The notes under the pieces are model-generated. The model did no database searches. It had not been told where the DNA came from and was given only the letters and a program-made list of their open reading frames with translations. A DNA stretch of 64,000 nt from Blastococcus sp. TBT05-19 (GTDB taxonomy: Bacteria > Actinomycetota > Actinomycetes > Mycobacteriales > Geodermatophilaceae). The stretch is taken from positions 310,001-374,000 of the forward strand of contig NZ_QOHI01000002.1 in NCBI RefSeq assembly GCF_003319095.1, read 5' to 3'. Position 1 is the stretch's first letter; each line of letters begins with the position of its first letter. The position numbers were made by a program, and so were the translations under genes. Shown one piece after another: positions 8,971 to 17,142 of this stretch.

Positions 8971-10326
8971 GTGAGGGGAGCCGCGAGCATCCTGCACCTC
9001 GACCTCGACGCCTTCTTCGCCGCGGTGGAGCAGCGGGACAAGCCCTCGCTGCGCGGGCGGCCGGTCGTCGTGGGCGGGGTCGGCGGGCGCGGCGTCGTCG
9101 CCACGGCGTCCTACGAGGCCCGCGCCTACGGCGCCCGCTCGGCCATGTCGACGGCCGAGGCCCGCCGGCGGTGCCCGTCGGGGACGGCGTTCCTCGGCGG
9201 CCGGTTCGCCGCCTACCGGCGCACCTCCGACGTCGTCATGGGGCTCCTGCGGGAGGTGTCGCCGCTGGTCGAGCCCGTGTCGATCGACGAGGCCTACGTC
9301 GACCTCGCCGCGGCCGACGACCTCGACCTCTCGGTGGACGGCGTCACCGCGCTGGGCACCGAGCTCAAGGAGCGCATCGCCGCGGCGACCGGAGGGGTGA
9401 CCGGCTCGATCGGCATCGGCAGCTCCAAGCTGATGGCCAAGATCGGCTCCGACCTGGACAAGCCCGACGGTCTGGTCGTCGTCGCCCCCGGGCGCGAGCT
9501 GGAGCTGCTGCACCCGCTACCGGTGACCCGGCTCGGCGGCGTCGGGCCGGCCACCGCGGAGCGGCTGCACCAGGTGGGCGTGAAGACCGTCGGTGACCTG
9601 GCCGCCCGCTCGCTCACCGACCTCGTGGCGCTGGTCGGCAAGGCGCACGGCGCCGGGCTGCACGCGCTGGCCCGGGCCGACGACGACCGCGCCGTCGTCT
9701 CCGACCGGGGCGTGAAGTCCGTGTCGCACGAGGAGACCTTCGAGCGCGACCTCACCGACGTCGTCGTCCTCGGGCGGGAGATCGACTCGATGGCCGCACG
9801 GGTGGGCGAGCGGCTGCGGAAGGGTGCGATCTCCGGCCGCACCGTGACGCTGAAGCTGCGCCGGTACGACTTCACCACCCTGACCCGCTCGCAGACCCTC
9901 CCCCAGCCGACCGACGACCCGCGCCTGATCGCCGCCACCGCCCGCCGGCTGCTGACCGAGGCCGGCACGGCCGGCGGGCTGCGGCTGCTCGGCGTGGGCG
10001 TCTCCGGGCTGTCCGTCTACGCCCAGGGCGACCTCTTCGCCGACGGCCTGCTCGACGACGGCGGAGAGGCGGAGGCACCGCCGGAAGCCGAGGACGCCGC
10101 CCCGGTGGTGGAGCCCGAGCTGCCGGTGGAGAAGCGCTGGTGGCCGGGCCAGGACGTGCGGCACGACGAGCTCGGAGCCGGGTGGGTGTGGGGCCGCGGG
10201 CTGGGCCGGGTGACGGTGCGGTTCGAGGGCCCGCGGACCGCACCCGGGCCGGTGCGCACACTGTCCGCCGACGACCCCGCGCTGCAGCCCGCGGACCCGC
10301 CCGACTGGCGAGAGGACCCTCGATGA
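8971..10326 (+). CDS. dinB: DNA polymerase IV (Y-family)
   Basis: A translesion polymerase that copies past damaged bases. Catalytic motifs are plain: HLDLDAFFAAVEQ at the N-terminus and VSIDEAYVDL near 100, supplying the acidic metal ligands. Helix-hairpin-helix and little-finger regions follow to ~350. The 451-residue length exceeds the ~350 of E. coli Pol IV; the extra C-terminal ~90 residues are acidic, then contain a WWPGQDVRHDELGAGWVWG segment, an extension I associate with actinobacterial DinB proteins. No classical beta-clamp-binding pentapeptide was identified. The GTG at 8971 is used; an upstream GTG at 8957 meets a stop at once. Its stop overlaps the next gene as ATGA. Confidence 0.93.
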   Translation: MRGAASILHLDLDAFFAAVEQRDKPSLRGRPVVVGGVGGRGVVATASYEARAYGARSAMSTAEARRRCPSGTAFLGGRFAAYRRTSDVVMGLLREVSPLVEPVSIDEAYVDLAAADDLDLSVDGVTALGTELKERIAAATGGVTGSIGIGSSKLMAKIGSDLDKPDGLVVVAPGRELELLHPLPVTRLGGVGPATAERLHQVGVKTVGDLAARSLTDLVALVGKAHGAGLHALARADDDRAVVSDRGVKSVSHEETFERDLTDVVVLGREIDSMAARVGERLRKGAISGRTVTLKLRRYDFTTLTRSQTLPQPTDDPRLIAATARRLLTEAGTAGGLRLLGVGVSGLSVYAQGDLFADGLLDDGGEAEAPPEAEDAAPVVEPELPVEKRWWPGQDVRHDELGAGWVWGRGLGRVTVRFEGPRTAPGPVRTLSADDPALQPADPPDWREDPR

Positions 10327-11903
10327 CCGTCCAGCGCTCCTGGTGGGGCTGGGGCACCACCGACCAGGCCCTGCCCGACGACGAGTGCGTCGCCCTCGCC
10401 GCTCTGGTCCCCGGCCTCCCGTCGTCGCCCCGCCCGGTCCCGGACCTCGGCGACCTGACGCTCCCGGCCTCCCGGATCACGCCGCCGGGCACCCTCCCGC
10501 TGACCACCGATCCCGCCGTCCGGGCCGCGCACGCGTTCGGCAAGGCCTACCGGGACGTCGTCCGCGCCCTCTCCGGGGACCTGCGCGGCGCGCCCGACGC
10601 CGTCGGCCTCCCGCGGGGCGAGGACGACGTCGTCGACGTGCTCGACTGGGCGGCCGGCGCGGGGGTCGTCGTCGTCCCCTTCGGCGGCGGCAGCTCGGTG
10701 GTCGGCGGGGTCGAGTACCGGGGCGACCGGCCGTGGCTGTCGCTGGACCTCACCGGCCTGGACCGGGTGCTGGAGGTCGACCGGACCAGCCGGGCCGCCC
10801 GGATCCAGGGCGGCGCCCTCGGCCCGGTGCTGGAGGAGCAGCTGCGCCCGCACGGCCTGACGCTGCGGCACTTCCCGCAGAGCTTCGAGTTCTCCACCCT
10901 CGGCGGCTGGCTGGCCACCCGCGCCGGCGGCCACTACGCCACCCTGCACACCCACATCGACGACCTGGTGGAGTCCCTCCGCGTCGTCACCCCGGCCGGC
11001 GTGAGCGGGTCGTGGCGGCTGCCGGGCTCCGGGGCCGGCCCGTCGCCCGACCGGCTGTTCCTCGGCTCGGAGGGCACGCTCGGCGTCATCACCGAGGCCT
11101 GGATGCGGCTGCAGGACCGGCCGACGTCCAAGGCGTCGGCCTCGGTGACCTTCCCGGACATGACCGCGGCGATCGCGGCCGTCCGCGCGATCGCCCAGGC
11201 GTCGCTGTACCCGGCGAACTGCCGGCTGCTGGACCCGGGCGAGGCCGCGCTGTCCGGCGCCTCGGGCGGCGAGCCGGTGCTGGTGCTCGGCGTCGAGTCG
11301 GCGTCGGTCCCGGTCGAGGGCCGGCTGGCCGAGCTCACCGACCTGGCGCGCGCGGACGGCGGAACGGTGGCCGGCGGCGGGGGCGGCCGGGATGCGGCCG
11401 CCGACGCCTGGCGGAGCACCTTCCTGCGGATGCCCTACGTCCGGGACGGCATGGCGCGGATGAGCGCGATCGTGGAGACCTTCGAGACCGCCTGCACCTG
11501 GGACCGGGTCGAGGAGCTGTACGCCGCCGTGCGGTCGGAGATCGGCGCCGCGGTGCGCGAGGTGACCGGCGCCGAGGGGCTGGTCAACTGCCGGTTCACG
11601 CACGTCTACCCCGACGGGGCGGCGCCGTACTTCACCGTGATCGCCGCCGGCCGTCCGGGATCGGAGGTGGCGATGTGGGACGACGTGAAGACGGCGGCGT
11701 CGGAGGTGCTGGGCCGCCTGGGCGCGACCATCACGCACCACCACGCCGTCGGCCGCGACCACCGGCCCGGGTACGACCGGCAGCGCCCCGAGCCCTTCGC
11801 GCTGGCGCTGCGGGCGGCCAAGCAGGCCCTCGACCCGGCCGGCGTCCTCAACCCGGGCGTGCTGCTGGACGAGATCCCCGGGCGTGCCATCGTGGAGCCG
11901 TGA
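10323..11903 (+). CDS. FAD-binding oxidase, alkylglycerone-phosphate synthase-like
   Basis: A 526-residue flavoprotein of the vanillyl-alcohol oxidase superfamily. The FAD-binding PP-loop reads VVPFGGGSSVVGGVEY (~115-130), and SLGGWLATRAGG-type and LFLGSEGTLGVITEAWMR segments are typical. The HHHAVGRDHRPGY stretch near 460 matches the catalytic His-rich region of alkyldihydroxyacetonephosphate synthases. In bacteria such proteins act on ether-lipid precursors or other hydroxy acids; the substrate here is not certain. It starts at an ATGA overlap with dinB and ends at a GTGA overlap with the methyltransferase, so three unrelated functions share one transcript. Confidence 0.82.
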   Translation: MTVQRSWWGWGTTDQALPDDECVALAALVPGLPSSPRPVPDLGDLTLPASRITPPGTLPLTTDPAVRAAHAFGKAYRDVVRALSGDLRGAPDAVGLPRGEDDVVDVLDWAAGAGVVVVPFGGGSSVVGGVEYRGDRPWLSLDLTGLDRVLEVDRTSRAARIQGGALGPVLEEQLRPHGLTLRHFPQSFEFSTLGGWLATRAGGHYATLHTHIDDLVESLRVVTPAGVSGSWRLPGSGAGPSPDRLFLGSEGTLGVITEAWMRLQDRPTSKASASVTFPDMTAAIAAVRAIAQASLYPANCRLLDPGEAALSGASGGEPVLVLGVESASVPVEGRLAELTDLARADGGTVAGGGGGRDAAADAWRSTFLRMPYVRDGMARMSAIVETFETACTWDRVEELYAAVRSEIGAAVREVTGAEGLVNCRFTHVYPDGAAPYFTVIAAGRPGSEVAMWDDVKTAASEVLGRLGATITHHHAVGRDHRPGYDRQRPEPFALALRAAKQALDPAGVLNPGVLLDEIPGRAIVEP

Positions 11904-12505
11904 CCGAGTCGAGCGCCTGGGCGCGCCTCACCGAGGAGAACCCGGACCACTCCGCGGCCTACGTGCGGCGCTGGCACGACCTGGCGGCGCAAGGGATGGA
12001 CCTCGTCGGCGAGGCGCGGCTGCTCGACGCCATGCTGCCGCGGGGAACGCGGGTGCTCGACGCGGGCTGCGGGCAGGGCCGCATCGCCGGCCACCTCGCC
12101 CGCGCGGGGCACGACGTCGTCGGGGTGGACCTCGACCCCGTGCTGATCGCCGTCGCCGGCGAGGAGAACCCGGGCCCCCGCTACCTGGTCTCCGACCTCG
12201 CCGAGCTCGACCTGCCGTCCCGGGGCGTCGAGGAGCCCTTCGGAGCGCTGGTCTGCGCCGGCAACGTCATGACGTTCTTGGCGCCCTCGACCCGCCGCGA
12301 GGTGCTGCGCCGGCTGCGGGCCCACCTCGTCGCCGACGGCCGCGCGGTCATCGGCTTCGGCGCGGGCCGCGGCTACGGGTTCGACGAGTTCCTCACCGAC
12401 GCGCGGGCGACCGGCTGGGCCGAGGAGCTGCTGCTGGCCACCTGGGACGTGCGGCCGTTCACGCCGGAGTCGGACTTCCTCGTCGCTGTCCTCCGCCCCG
12501 CCTGA
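11900..12505 (+). CDS. Class I SAM-dependent methyltransferase
   Basis: A 201-residue Rossmann-fold methyltransferase. Motif I is RVLDAGCGQGRIAGHLA (~50-66), followed by VVGVDLDPVLI with the acidic residue that binds the ribose of S-adenosylmethionine, and a SDLAELDLP segment. No substrate-specific domain is present, so the target is unknown. It is the last gene of the dinB operon, starting with GTG at a 4-nt overlap. The convergent prenyltransferase-fold gene ends 4 bp beyond its stop. Confidence 0.85.
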   Translation: MTESSAWARLTEENPDHSAAYVRRWHDLAAQGMDLVGEARLLDAMLPRGTRVLDAGCGQGRIAGHLARAGHDVVGVDLDPVLIAVAGEENPGPRYLVSDLAELDLPSRGVEEPFGALVCAGNVMTFLAPSTRREVLRRLRAHLVADGRAVIGFGAGRGYGFDEFLTDARATGWAEELLLATWDVRPFTPESDFLVAVLRPA

Positions 12506-12509
12506 GGCC

Positions 12510-13397
12510 TCAGAGCCGCCCGTTCGCCCGCAGCAGGGAGAGCGCCTCGACGGTCCGGTGCCCCCGCCACTCCAGGGCGGCCGCCGGCGAGTAGCTGTCG
12601 AAGTCCACGGTCCAGCCGCCGTCGTCCTGCTGGCCGGCCACCAGCCGGTCCAGCTCGGCCTCCACGACCGCGGGCGCGAAGAGCGAGCGCGCCGGGCCGC
12701 CGGGGAACGGGGCGAAGTCCAGCGGACGCATGTACTCGTCGGCCGCGCCGCCGGCCACGTGCAGCAGGCCGTCGGCCGGCACGAGGTCCTGCAGCCGCTC
12801 CACGGCGGCGGTCGCCTCGGGGCGGACGGCGGCCGCGGCGTCGAGGAACTGCACCGCGAAGGCCAGCTCCATCGCATGCGTGCCCGCGTCGACCGCCTCG
12901 ATCGCCGTCAGGCAGTGGTCGGTCGCGGTCGCCAGCCAGGGGTGCCCGGCCACGGCCGGCACGGCCGCCGCCACGCGGTGCGCCGTCGCGGCCACGACCG
13001 CGGTGATCTGCAGGGACGACCGCGAGAGGTCCGCCGACGCCCAGAACGGCGCGCAGGCGGCCGGATCGGGGATCGGGAGCGCGAACGGCAGGCCGCCGTC
13101 GGGCAGCGTCGCCGTCGCCAGCCAGTCGCAGACCCGCAGCGCCCGTTCAGCACCTGCCACACCCGTGTCGGCGAGGGCCTCGAGCGCGTGCAGGGCACCC
13201 GCCGGCTGGCTGGTGCGCGACCGCAGATCGGGCTCCAGACCCCAGCCGTAGCCGCCGTCGGGGTTCCGGTAGCCGTCCAGCGCCGCGAGCACCGGCTCCG
13301 GGGCCCCGCCGCCGAACAGCAGATCGGCGCGGCGGCGGTCCAGCACGCGCGCGGAGCCGGCCAGGAACCCGGCGGCCGCGGCGAGGTCGACGGTCAT
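12510..13397 (-). CDS. Prenyltransferase/squalene-cyclase-fold protein of unknown function
   Basis: About 295 residues forming repeated helical pairs with the motifs NPDGGYGWGLEPDLRS and DDGGWTVDFDSYSPAAALEW, characteristic of alpha-alpha toroid proteins (squalene cyclases, prenyltransferase beta subunits). It is too short, and lacks a visible DXDD motif, for a complete triterpene cyclase. Similar stand-alone proteins are common in actinobacteria and uncharacterised. The start at 13397 (MTVDLAAAAG) is preferred; an alternative ATG at 13433 overlaps the PucR stop as ATGA and would add 12 residues, which would support translational coupling. Confidence 0.65.
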   Translation of the reverse strand: MTVDLAAAAGFLAGSARVLDRRRADLLFGGGAPEPVLAALDGYRNPDGGYGWGLEPDLRSRTSQPAGALHALEALADTGVAGAERALRVCDWLATATLPDGGLPFALPIPDPAACAPFWASADLSRSSLQITAVVAATAHRVAAAVPAVAGHPWLATATDHCLTAIEAVDAGTHAMELAFAVQFLDAAAAVRPEATAAVERLQDLVPADGLLHVAGGAADEYMRPLDFAPFPGGPARSLFAPAVVEAELDRLVAGQQDDGGWTVDFDSYSPAAALEWRGHRTVEALSLLRANGRL

Positions 13398-13429
13398 GCC
13401 GCCACCCTGCCGCACCGTGACCGACGCGG

Positions 13430-14638
13430 TCATCCGCCGTCGGCGTCGGTCCCCGGTGCCCGGTCGGGCACCCCGAGGGCGATGGTCAGCTCCAGGACCG
13501 CCGCCGGGTCCTCCAACCGGTCCCCGTACAGCTCGCGCAGCTGGGTCATGCGGTAGCGCACCGTCTGCGGGTGGACGAAGAGCTCCGCGGCGACCTGATC
13601 GCGCCGGCCGTGGTGCAGCAGCCACGAGCGCAGGGTCTCGGTGAGCTTCTCCCGGGCGGTGTCGGCGAGCTCGGTCAGCGGGGCGAGGACCCGGGCGCGC
13701 AGATCGGCCAGCGCCTCGGCGTCGGCCCGCACCACCAGCTCGGCCAGGCAGCAGTCGGTGTCCAGGGGAGCCCGTTCCCCGGGCGTCATCCCCAGCCGCA
13801 GCGCCCGCACCACCCGTGCGTAGGAGGTGTGCGCCTCCGACCAGGGCCGGGCGGGCCCCACCGCGGCCTCCCGCCCCTCCAGGGAGCGCAGCAGCGCCGG
13901 CCGGGCCGCTCCGTCGGCGTCCGGGACGAGGAGCACGGTGAGCTCGTCGGCGTCCGGGACGTCGGTCAGCTCCTCGGTCGACCGCAGCGTGCGGGCGTCG
14001 AGCGACACCAGCGCCCCCTGCGTGCGGGCCGCGGGCAGGACCACGACGGTGAGCGTGCGCGGCGGCGTCCACTCCGCGCGCTGCGCGGCTTCGAGCAGCT
14101 CCGCCTGCGGGCTGCCGAGGAGCAGCCCCTGGGCCAGCCGCTCGAGCAGCCGCTCCCGGGCCCGGCCGCTGGAGGCCAGCTCGTCGGCGTGCCCGGCGAC
14201 GCTGGCCGCCGACAGCCGGTCGATGTAGGCGAACACCAGCTCGGCGAACCGGGCCGTGGACTCCGGCCCCAGCCCGGCGGCGACCGCCGTGGCGCTCATG
14301 TCGCGCCAGGCCACCCGTGCGCCCACCCGGTAGGCCGCCAGCAGCGCGTCCATCGAGCGCCCGCTGCGCGCCTCGCCGCGGCCCAGGGCGTACGCCGCCT
14401 CGACCACCGGACCGCCCGGGGTGCCCGCGTCCGCGGTGCCGCCGGCCGCCGCCAGCTGCAGGAAACCGCGCAGGGTGAGCTCGACGGCGTTGGAGATCTT
14501 GCGCCCCATCGGGCCCTGGAACGCGTCGGCGTACCCCGGCACCGCGACGATGATCGCCTCGACCGCCCGCTCGGCGACCTCCGGCAGCTCGTCGCGCATC
14601 GCCTCGGCCACCGCCTCGGGGAAGTCGTGCGCCCGCAT
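13430..14638 (-). CDS. PucR-family transcriptional regulator
   Basis: A 402-residue regulator with a long N-terminal sensory region, a GGDEF-like middle and a C-terminal PucR helix-turn-helix (LRSWLLHHGRRDQVAAELF, then HPQTVRYRMTQLREL, ~325-375). PucR proteins bind DNA near the genes they control, often divergent neighbours. Here the divergent pair is the ferredoxin reductase and fatty-acid desaturase, the obvious candidate targets. Its coding start at 14638 is 95 bp from the reductase start, leaving room for overlapping promoters. The prenyltransferase-fold gene follows directly. Confidence 0.88.
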   Translation of the reverse strand: MRAHDFPEAVAEAMRDELPEVAERAVEAIIVAVPGYADAFQGPMGRKISNAVELTLRGFLQLAAAGGTADAGTPGGPVVEAAYALGRGEARSGRSMDALLAAYRVGARVAWRDMSATAVAAGLGPESTARFAELVFAYIDRLSAASVAGHADELASSGRARERLLERLAQGLLLGSPQAELLEAAQRAEWTPPRTLTVVVLPAARTQGALVSLDARTLRSTEELTDVPDADELTVLLVPDADGAARPALLRSLEGREAAVGPARPWSEAHTSYARVVRALRLGMTPGERAPLDTDCCLAELVVRADAEALADLRARVLAPLTELADTAREKLTETLRSWLLHHGRRDQVAAELFVHPQTVRYRMTQLRELYGDRLEDPAAVLELTIALGVPDRAPGTDADGG

Positions 14639-14733
14639 CGCCCACCGCCCTTTGTTCGCAGGGAACAGAACCTACCCCTCGATTCACGTCGCGGGCACAG
14701 GTATTTGGCTGCGGGACTGGGAAAGCTGAATGC

Positions 14734-15837
14734 ATGACAGCGACGACCCCTCGACCCGACGCGGCCCGCCGACCGGCGCTGCGCGACCGGGTGCTGAAGA
14801 TCGCCGAGCTGGTCACCACCCCGCTGCTGCCGGTGGACTACCTGGACCTGTTCGACCCGCTGCGCTCCGGCGCGGCCCTCCGCGGCCGGATCGAGGCCGT
14901 CCACCGGGAGACCCGGGACGCCGCCTCGATCGTCATCCGCCCCGGCCGCGACTGGCTGCCGCACCGTCCGGGCCAGTACGTCCGCATCGGCATCGACATC
15001 GACGGCGTCCGCCAGTGGCGCGCCTACTCGATCACCTCGGTGCTCGACCGGGCCGACGGCTGCTTCACCATCACGGTGAAGGCCATCCCGGACGGCAAGG
15101 TCAGCAACCACCTGGTGCACCGGGTGAAGCCGGGCACGATCATCCAGCTCGACCAGGCGACCGGCGAGTTCGTCCTCCCCGAGGCCACCCCCGCGAAGTC
15201 GCTGTTCGTGACCGCCGGCTCCGGCATCACGCCGGTCATGGGCATCCTGCGCAACCACGCCCACCAGCTCACCGACACGGTGCTCGTGCACTCGGCCCCC
15301 ACCGCCGACGACGTCGTCTTCGGCGCCGAGCTGCGGCAGATGGCCGCCGAGGGCCGGATCACCCTGATCGAGCAGCACACCGACACCGCCGGGCTGCTCG
15401 ACGCCCGCTCCATCGCCGAGCTGGTCCCCGACCTGCACGAGCGCGCCACCTGGGCCTGCGGTCCGGTCGGCATGCTCGAGGCGCTCGAGGAGCACTGGGC
15501 GTCCGCCGGCATCGCCGAGCAGCTCTACACCGAGCGCTTCCGCCCCCGCGTCCTCGCCGGCGCTGGCGAGGGGGGCACGGTCACCTTCGAGCAGAACGGC
15601 ACGACCGTCGAGGTCGAGGGCACCACCCCGATCCTCGACGCCGCCGAGGAGGCCGGCGTGCTCATGCCGAGCGGCTGCCGCATGGGCATCTGCTACGGCT
15701 GCGTCCTCCCCCTGCGCGAGGGCGCGGTCCGCGACCTGCGCAACGGCGAGATCACCTCCGCCGACGACGTCGGCGACGGCGTCCTCGTCCAGACCTGCAT
15801 CAGCGCGCCCGCCGGCGCCTGCTCCATCGACCACTGA
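14734..15837 (+). CDS. Ferredoxin-type oxidoreductase partner of the acyl desaturase (Rv3230c-like)
   Basis: A 367-residue electron-transfer flavoprotein passing electrons from NAD(P)H through flavin to an iron-sulfur cluster. It has an FAD-binding barrel (RAYSITS near 95), an NAD-binding lobe (GSGITPVMGILRN near 165) and a C-terminal plant-type 2Fe-2S domain with ligands in CRMGICYGC and a later QTC. The same architecture and order, reductase then desaturase, is found in Mycobacterium tuberculosis Rv3230c/DesA3, where the pair makes oleoyl-CoA. The desaturase start lies 26 bp downstream. Confidence 0.92.
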   Translation: MTATTPRPDAARRPALRDRVLKIAELVTTPLLPVDYLDLFDPLRSGAALRGRIEAVHRETRDAASIVIRPGRDWLPHRPGQYVRIGIDIDGVRQWRAYSITSVLDRADGCFTITVKAIPDGKVSNHLVHRVKPGTIIQLDQATGEFVLPEATPAKSLFVTAGSGITPVMGILRNHAHQLTDTVLVHSAPTADDVVFGAELRQMAAEGRITLIEQHTDTAGLLDARSIAELVPDLHERATWACGPVGMLEALEEHWASAGIAEQLYTERFRPRVLAGAGEGGTVTFEQNGTTVEVEGTTPILDAAEEAGVLMPSGCRMGICYGCVLPLREGAVRDLRNGEITSADDVGDGVLVQTCISAPAGACSIDH

Positions 15838-15863
15838 CCGTCCCGAGCCCGAGGAGTCGCACC

Positions 15864-17063
15864 GTGACCGTCATCCAGAAGAAGCCCGAGAACCCGATCG
15901 CCCACCTCACCGCCGAGGACATCGAGCTGATCGGCAAGGAGCTCGACACCATCCGCCAGGAGGTCCGCGACAGCCTGGGCGAGGACGACGCCAAGTACAT
16001 CCGCACCGTCATCGACGTGCAGCGCAAGCTCGAGCTGGGCAGCCGCGCCGTCCTGCTGTTCTCCAAGTTCCCGCCGGCCTTCGTGCTCGGCACCGTGGGG
16101 CTCTCGGTCGCCAAGATCCTGGAGAACATGGAGATCGGGCACAACATCCTGCACGGCCAGTGGGACTGGATGCGCGACCCGAAGATCCACTCCACGACGT
16201 GGGAGTGGGACATGGCCAGCCCGGCCGCGCAGTGGAAGCACTCGCACAACGAGCTGCACCACACGTACACGAACGTGGTCGGCAAGGACAACGACCTCGG
16301 CTACGGCATCATGCGCGTCGACGAGGACCAGCGCTGGCACCCGCTGTACCTGGCGCAGCCGCTCTGGAACTTCATCAACGCCTGCTTCTTCGAGTACGGG
16401 ATCGCCGCCTACGACCTGGAGCTGGGCAAGAACCTGGCCACCAAGAAGCGCCGCAACGACCCCAAGTTCCGCGCCGCCGCCAAGCAGGTTCTGAAGAAGA
16501 TCCGCAACCAGGCCGCCAAGGACTACGTCGTCCACCCGCTGCTGTCGGGCCCCTCCTTCGTGCCGACGCTGGTCGCCAACTTCACCGCCAACGTGGTGCG
16601 CAACCTCTGGTCGCACTCGGTGATCATGTGCGGGCACTTCCCCGAGGGCGTCGAGACCTTCGAGAAGACCTCGATCGAGGGCGAGACCCGCGGCGAGTGG
16701 TACGTCCGCCAGATGCTCGGCTCTGCCAACATCTCGGGCAGCAAGGCCATGCACGTCATGACCGGCAACCTGTCGCACCAGGTGGAGCACCACCTGTTCC
16801 CCGACCTGCCCAGCAACCGGTACGCCGAGATCGCCCCGCGGGTGAAGGAGATCTTCGACCGCTACGAGCTCACGTACCACTCCGCACCGCTGTACAAGCA
16901 GGTCGCGAGCGCGTGGCACAAGGTCATCCGGCTCTCGCTGCCCAACGGCTGGCTCGCCGAGACGACGCCGAAGAACGCCCCGGCGCAGCTGGCCAAGCTC
17001 TACAAGATGACAGCGGGCGGGCCCAAGGTCCGTCGAGCGCTGCAGTCGAAGGCCGCCGCCTGA
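15864..17063 (+). CDS. desA3: Acyl-CoA delta-9 desaturase (DesA3-like)
   Basis: A membrane di-iron fatty acyl desaturase of 399 residues that introduces a double bond into saturated acyl-CoA. The three histidine clusters are GHNILHG (~93), KHSHNELHHTY (~127) and SHQVEHHLFPDLPS (~305), in the usual spacing; hydrophobic stretches lie around ~60-90. The GTG at 15864 has a good ribosome-binding site (GAGGAG). It is co-transcribed with the reductase upstream and ends before a strong hairpin terminator. Control by the divergent PucR regulator is plausible but not shown. Confidence 0.93.
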   Translation: MTVIQKKPENPIAHLTAEDIELIGKELDTIRQEVRDSLGEDDAKYIRTVIDVQRKLELGSRAVLLFSKFPPAFVLGTVGLSVAKILENMEIGHNILHGQWDWMRDPKIHSTTWEWDMASPAAQWKHSHNELHHTYTNVVGKDNDLGYGIMRVDEDQRWHPLYLAQPLWNFINACFFEYGIAAYDLELGKNLATKKRRNDPKFRAAAKQVLKKIRNQAAKDYVVHPLLSGPSFVPTLVANFTANVVRNLWSHSVIMCGHFPEGVETFEKTSIEGETRGEWYVRQMLGSANISGSKAMHVMTGNLSHQVEHHLFPDLPSNRYAEIAPRVKEIFDRYELTYHSAPLYKQVASAWHKVIRLSLPNGWLAETTPKNAPAQLAKLYKMTAGGPKVRRALQSKAAA

Positions 17064-17080
17064 TCCACCCGCACCGCTGA

Positions 17081-17123
17081 ACGCCAGAGGCCCAGAACCG
17101 TCGTGGTTCTGGGCCTCTGGCGT
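17081..17123. terminator. Bidirectional terminator between desaturase and LGFP gene
   Basis: A perfect 19-bp inverted repeat (arms 17081-17099 and 17105-17123) with a 5-nt loop, followed on the plus strand by a short T run. It sits between two convergent stop codons and can serve both. Confidence 0.9.
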
Positions 17124-17142
17124 TTCACTGCCGGCCGGTTCC

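Noticed and set aside
12510..14819. Single long ORF spanning the prenyltransferase-fold and PucR region
   Set aside because: The upstream half is a shadow of the PucR gene, which is in another frame with a clear helix-turn-helix; the gene starts near 13397.
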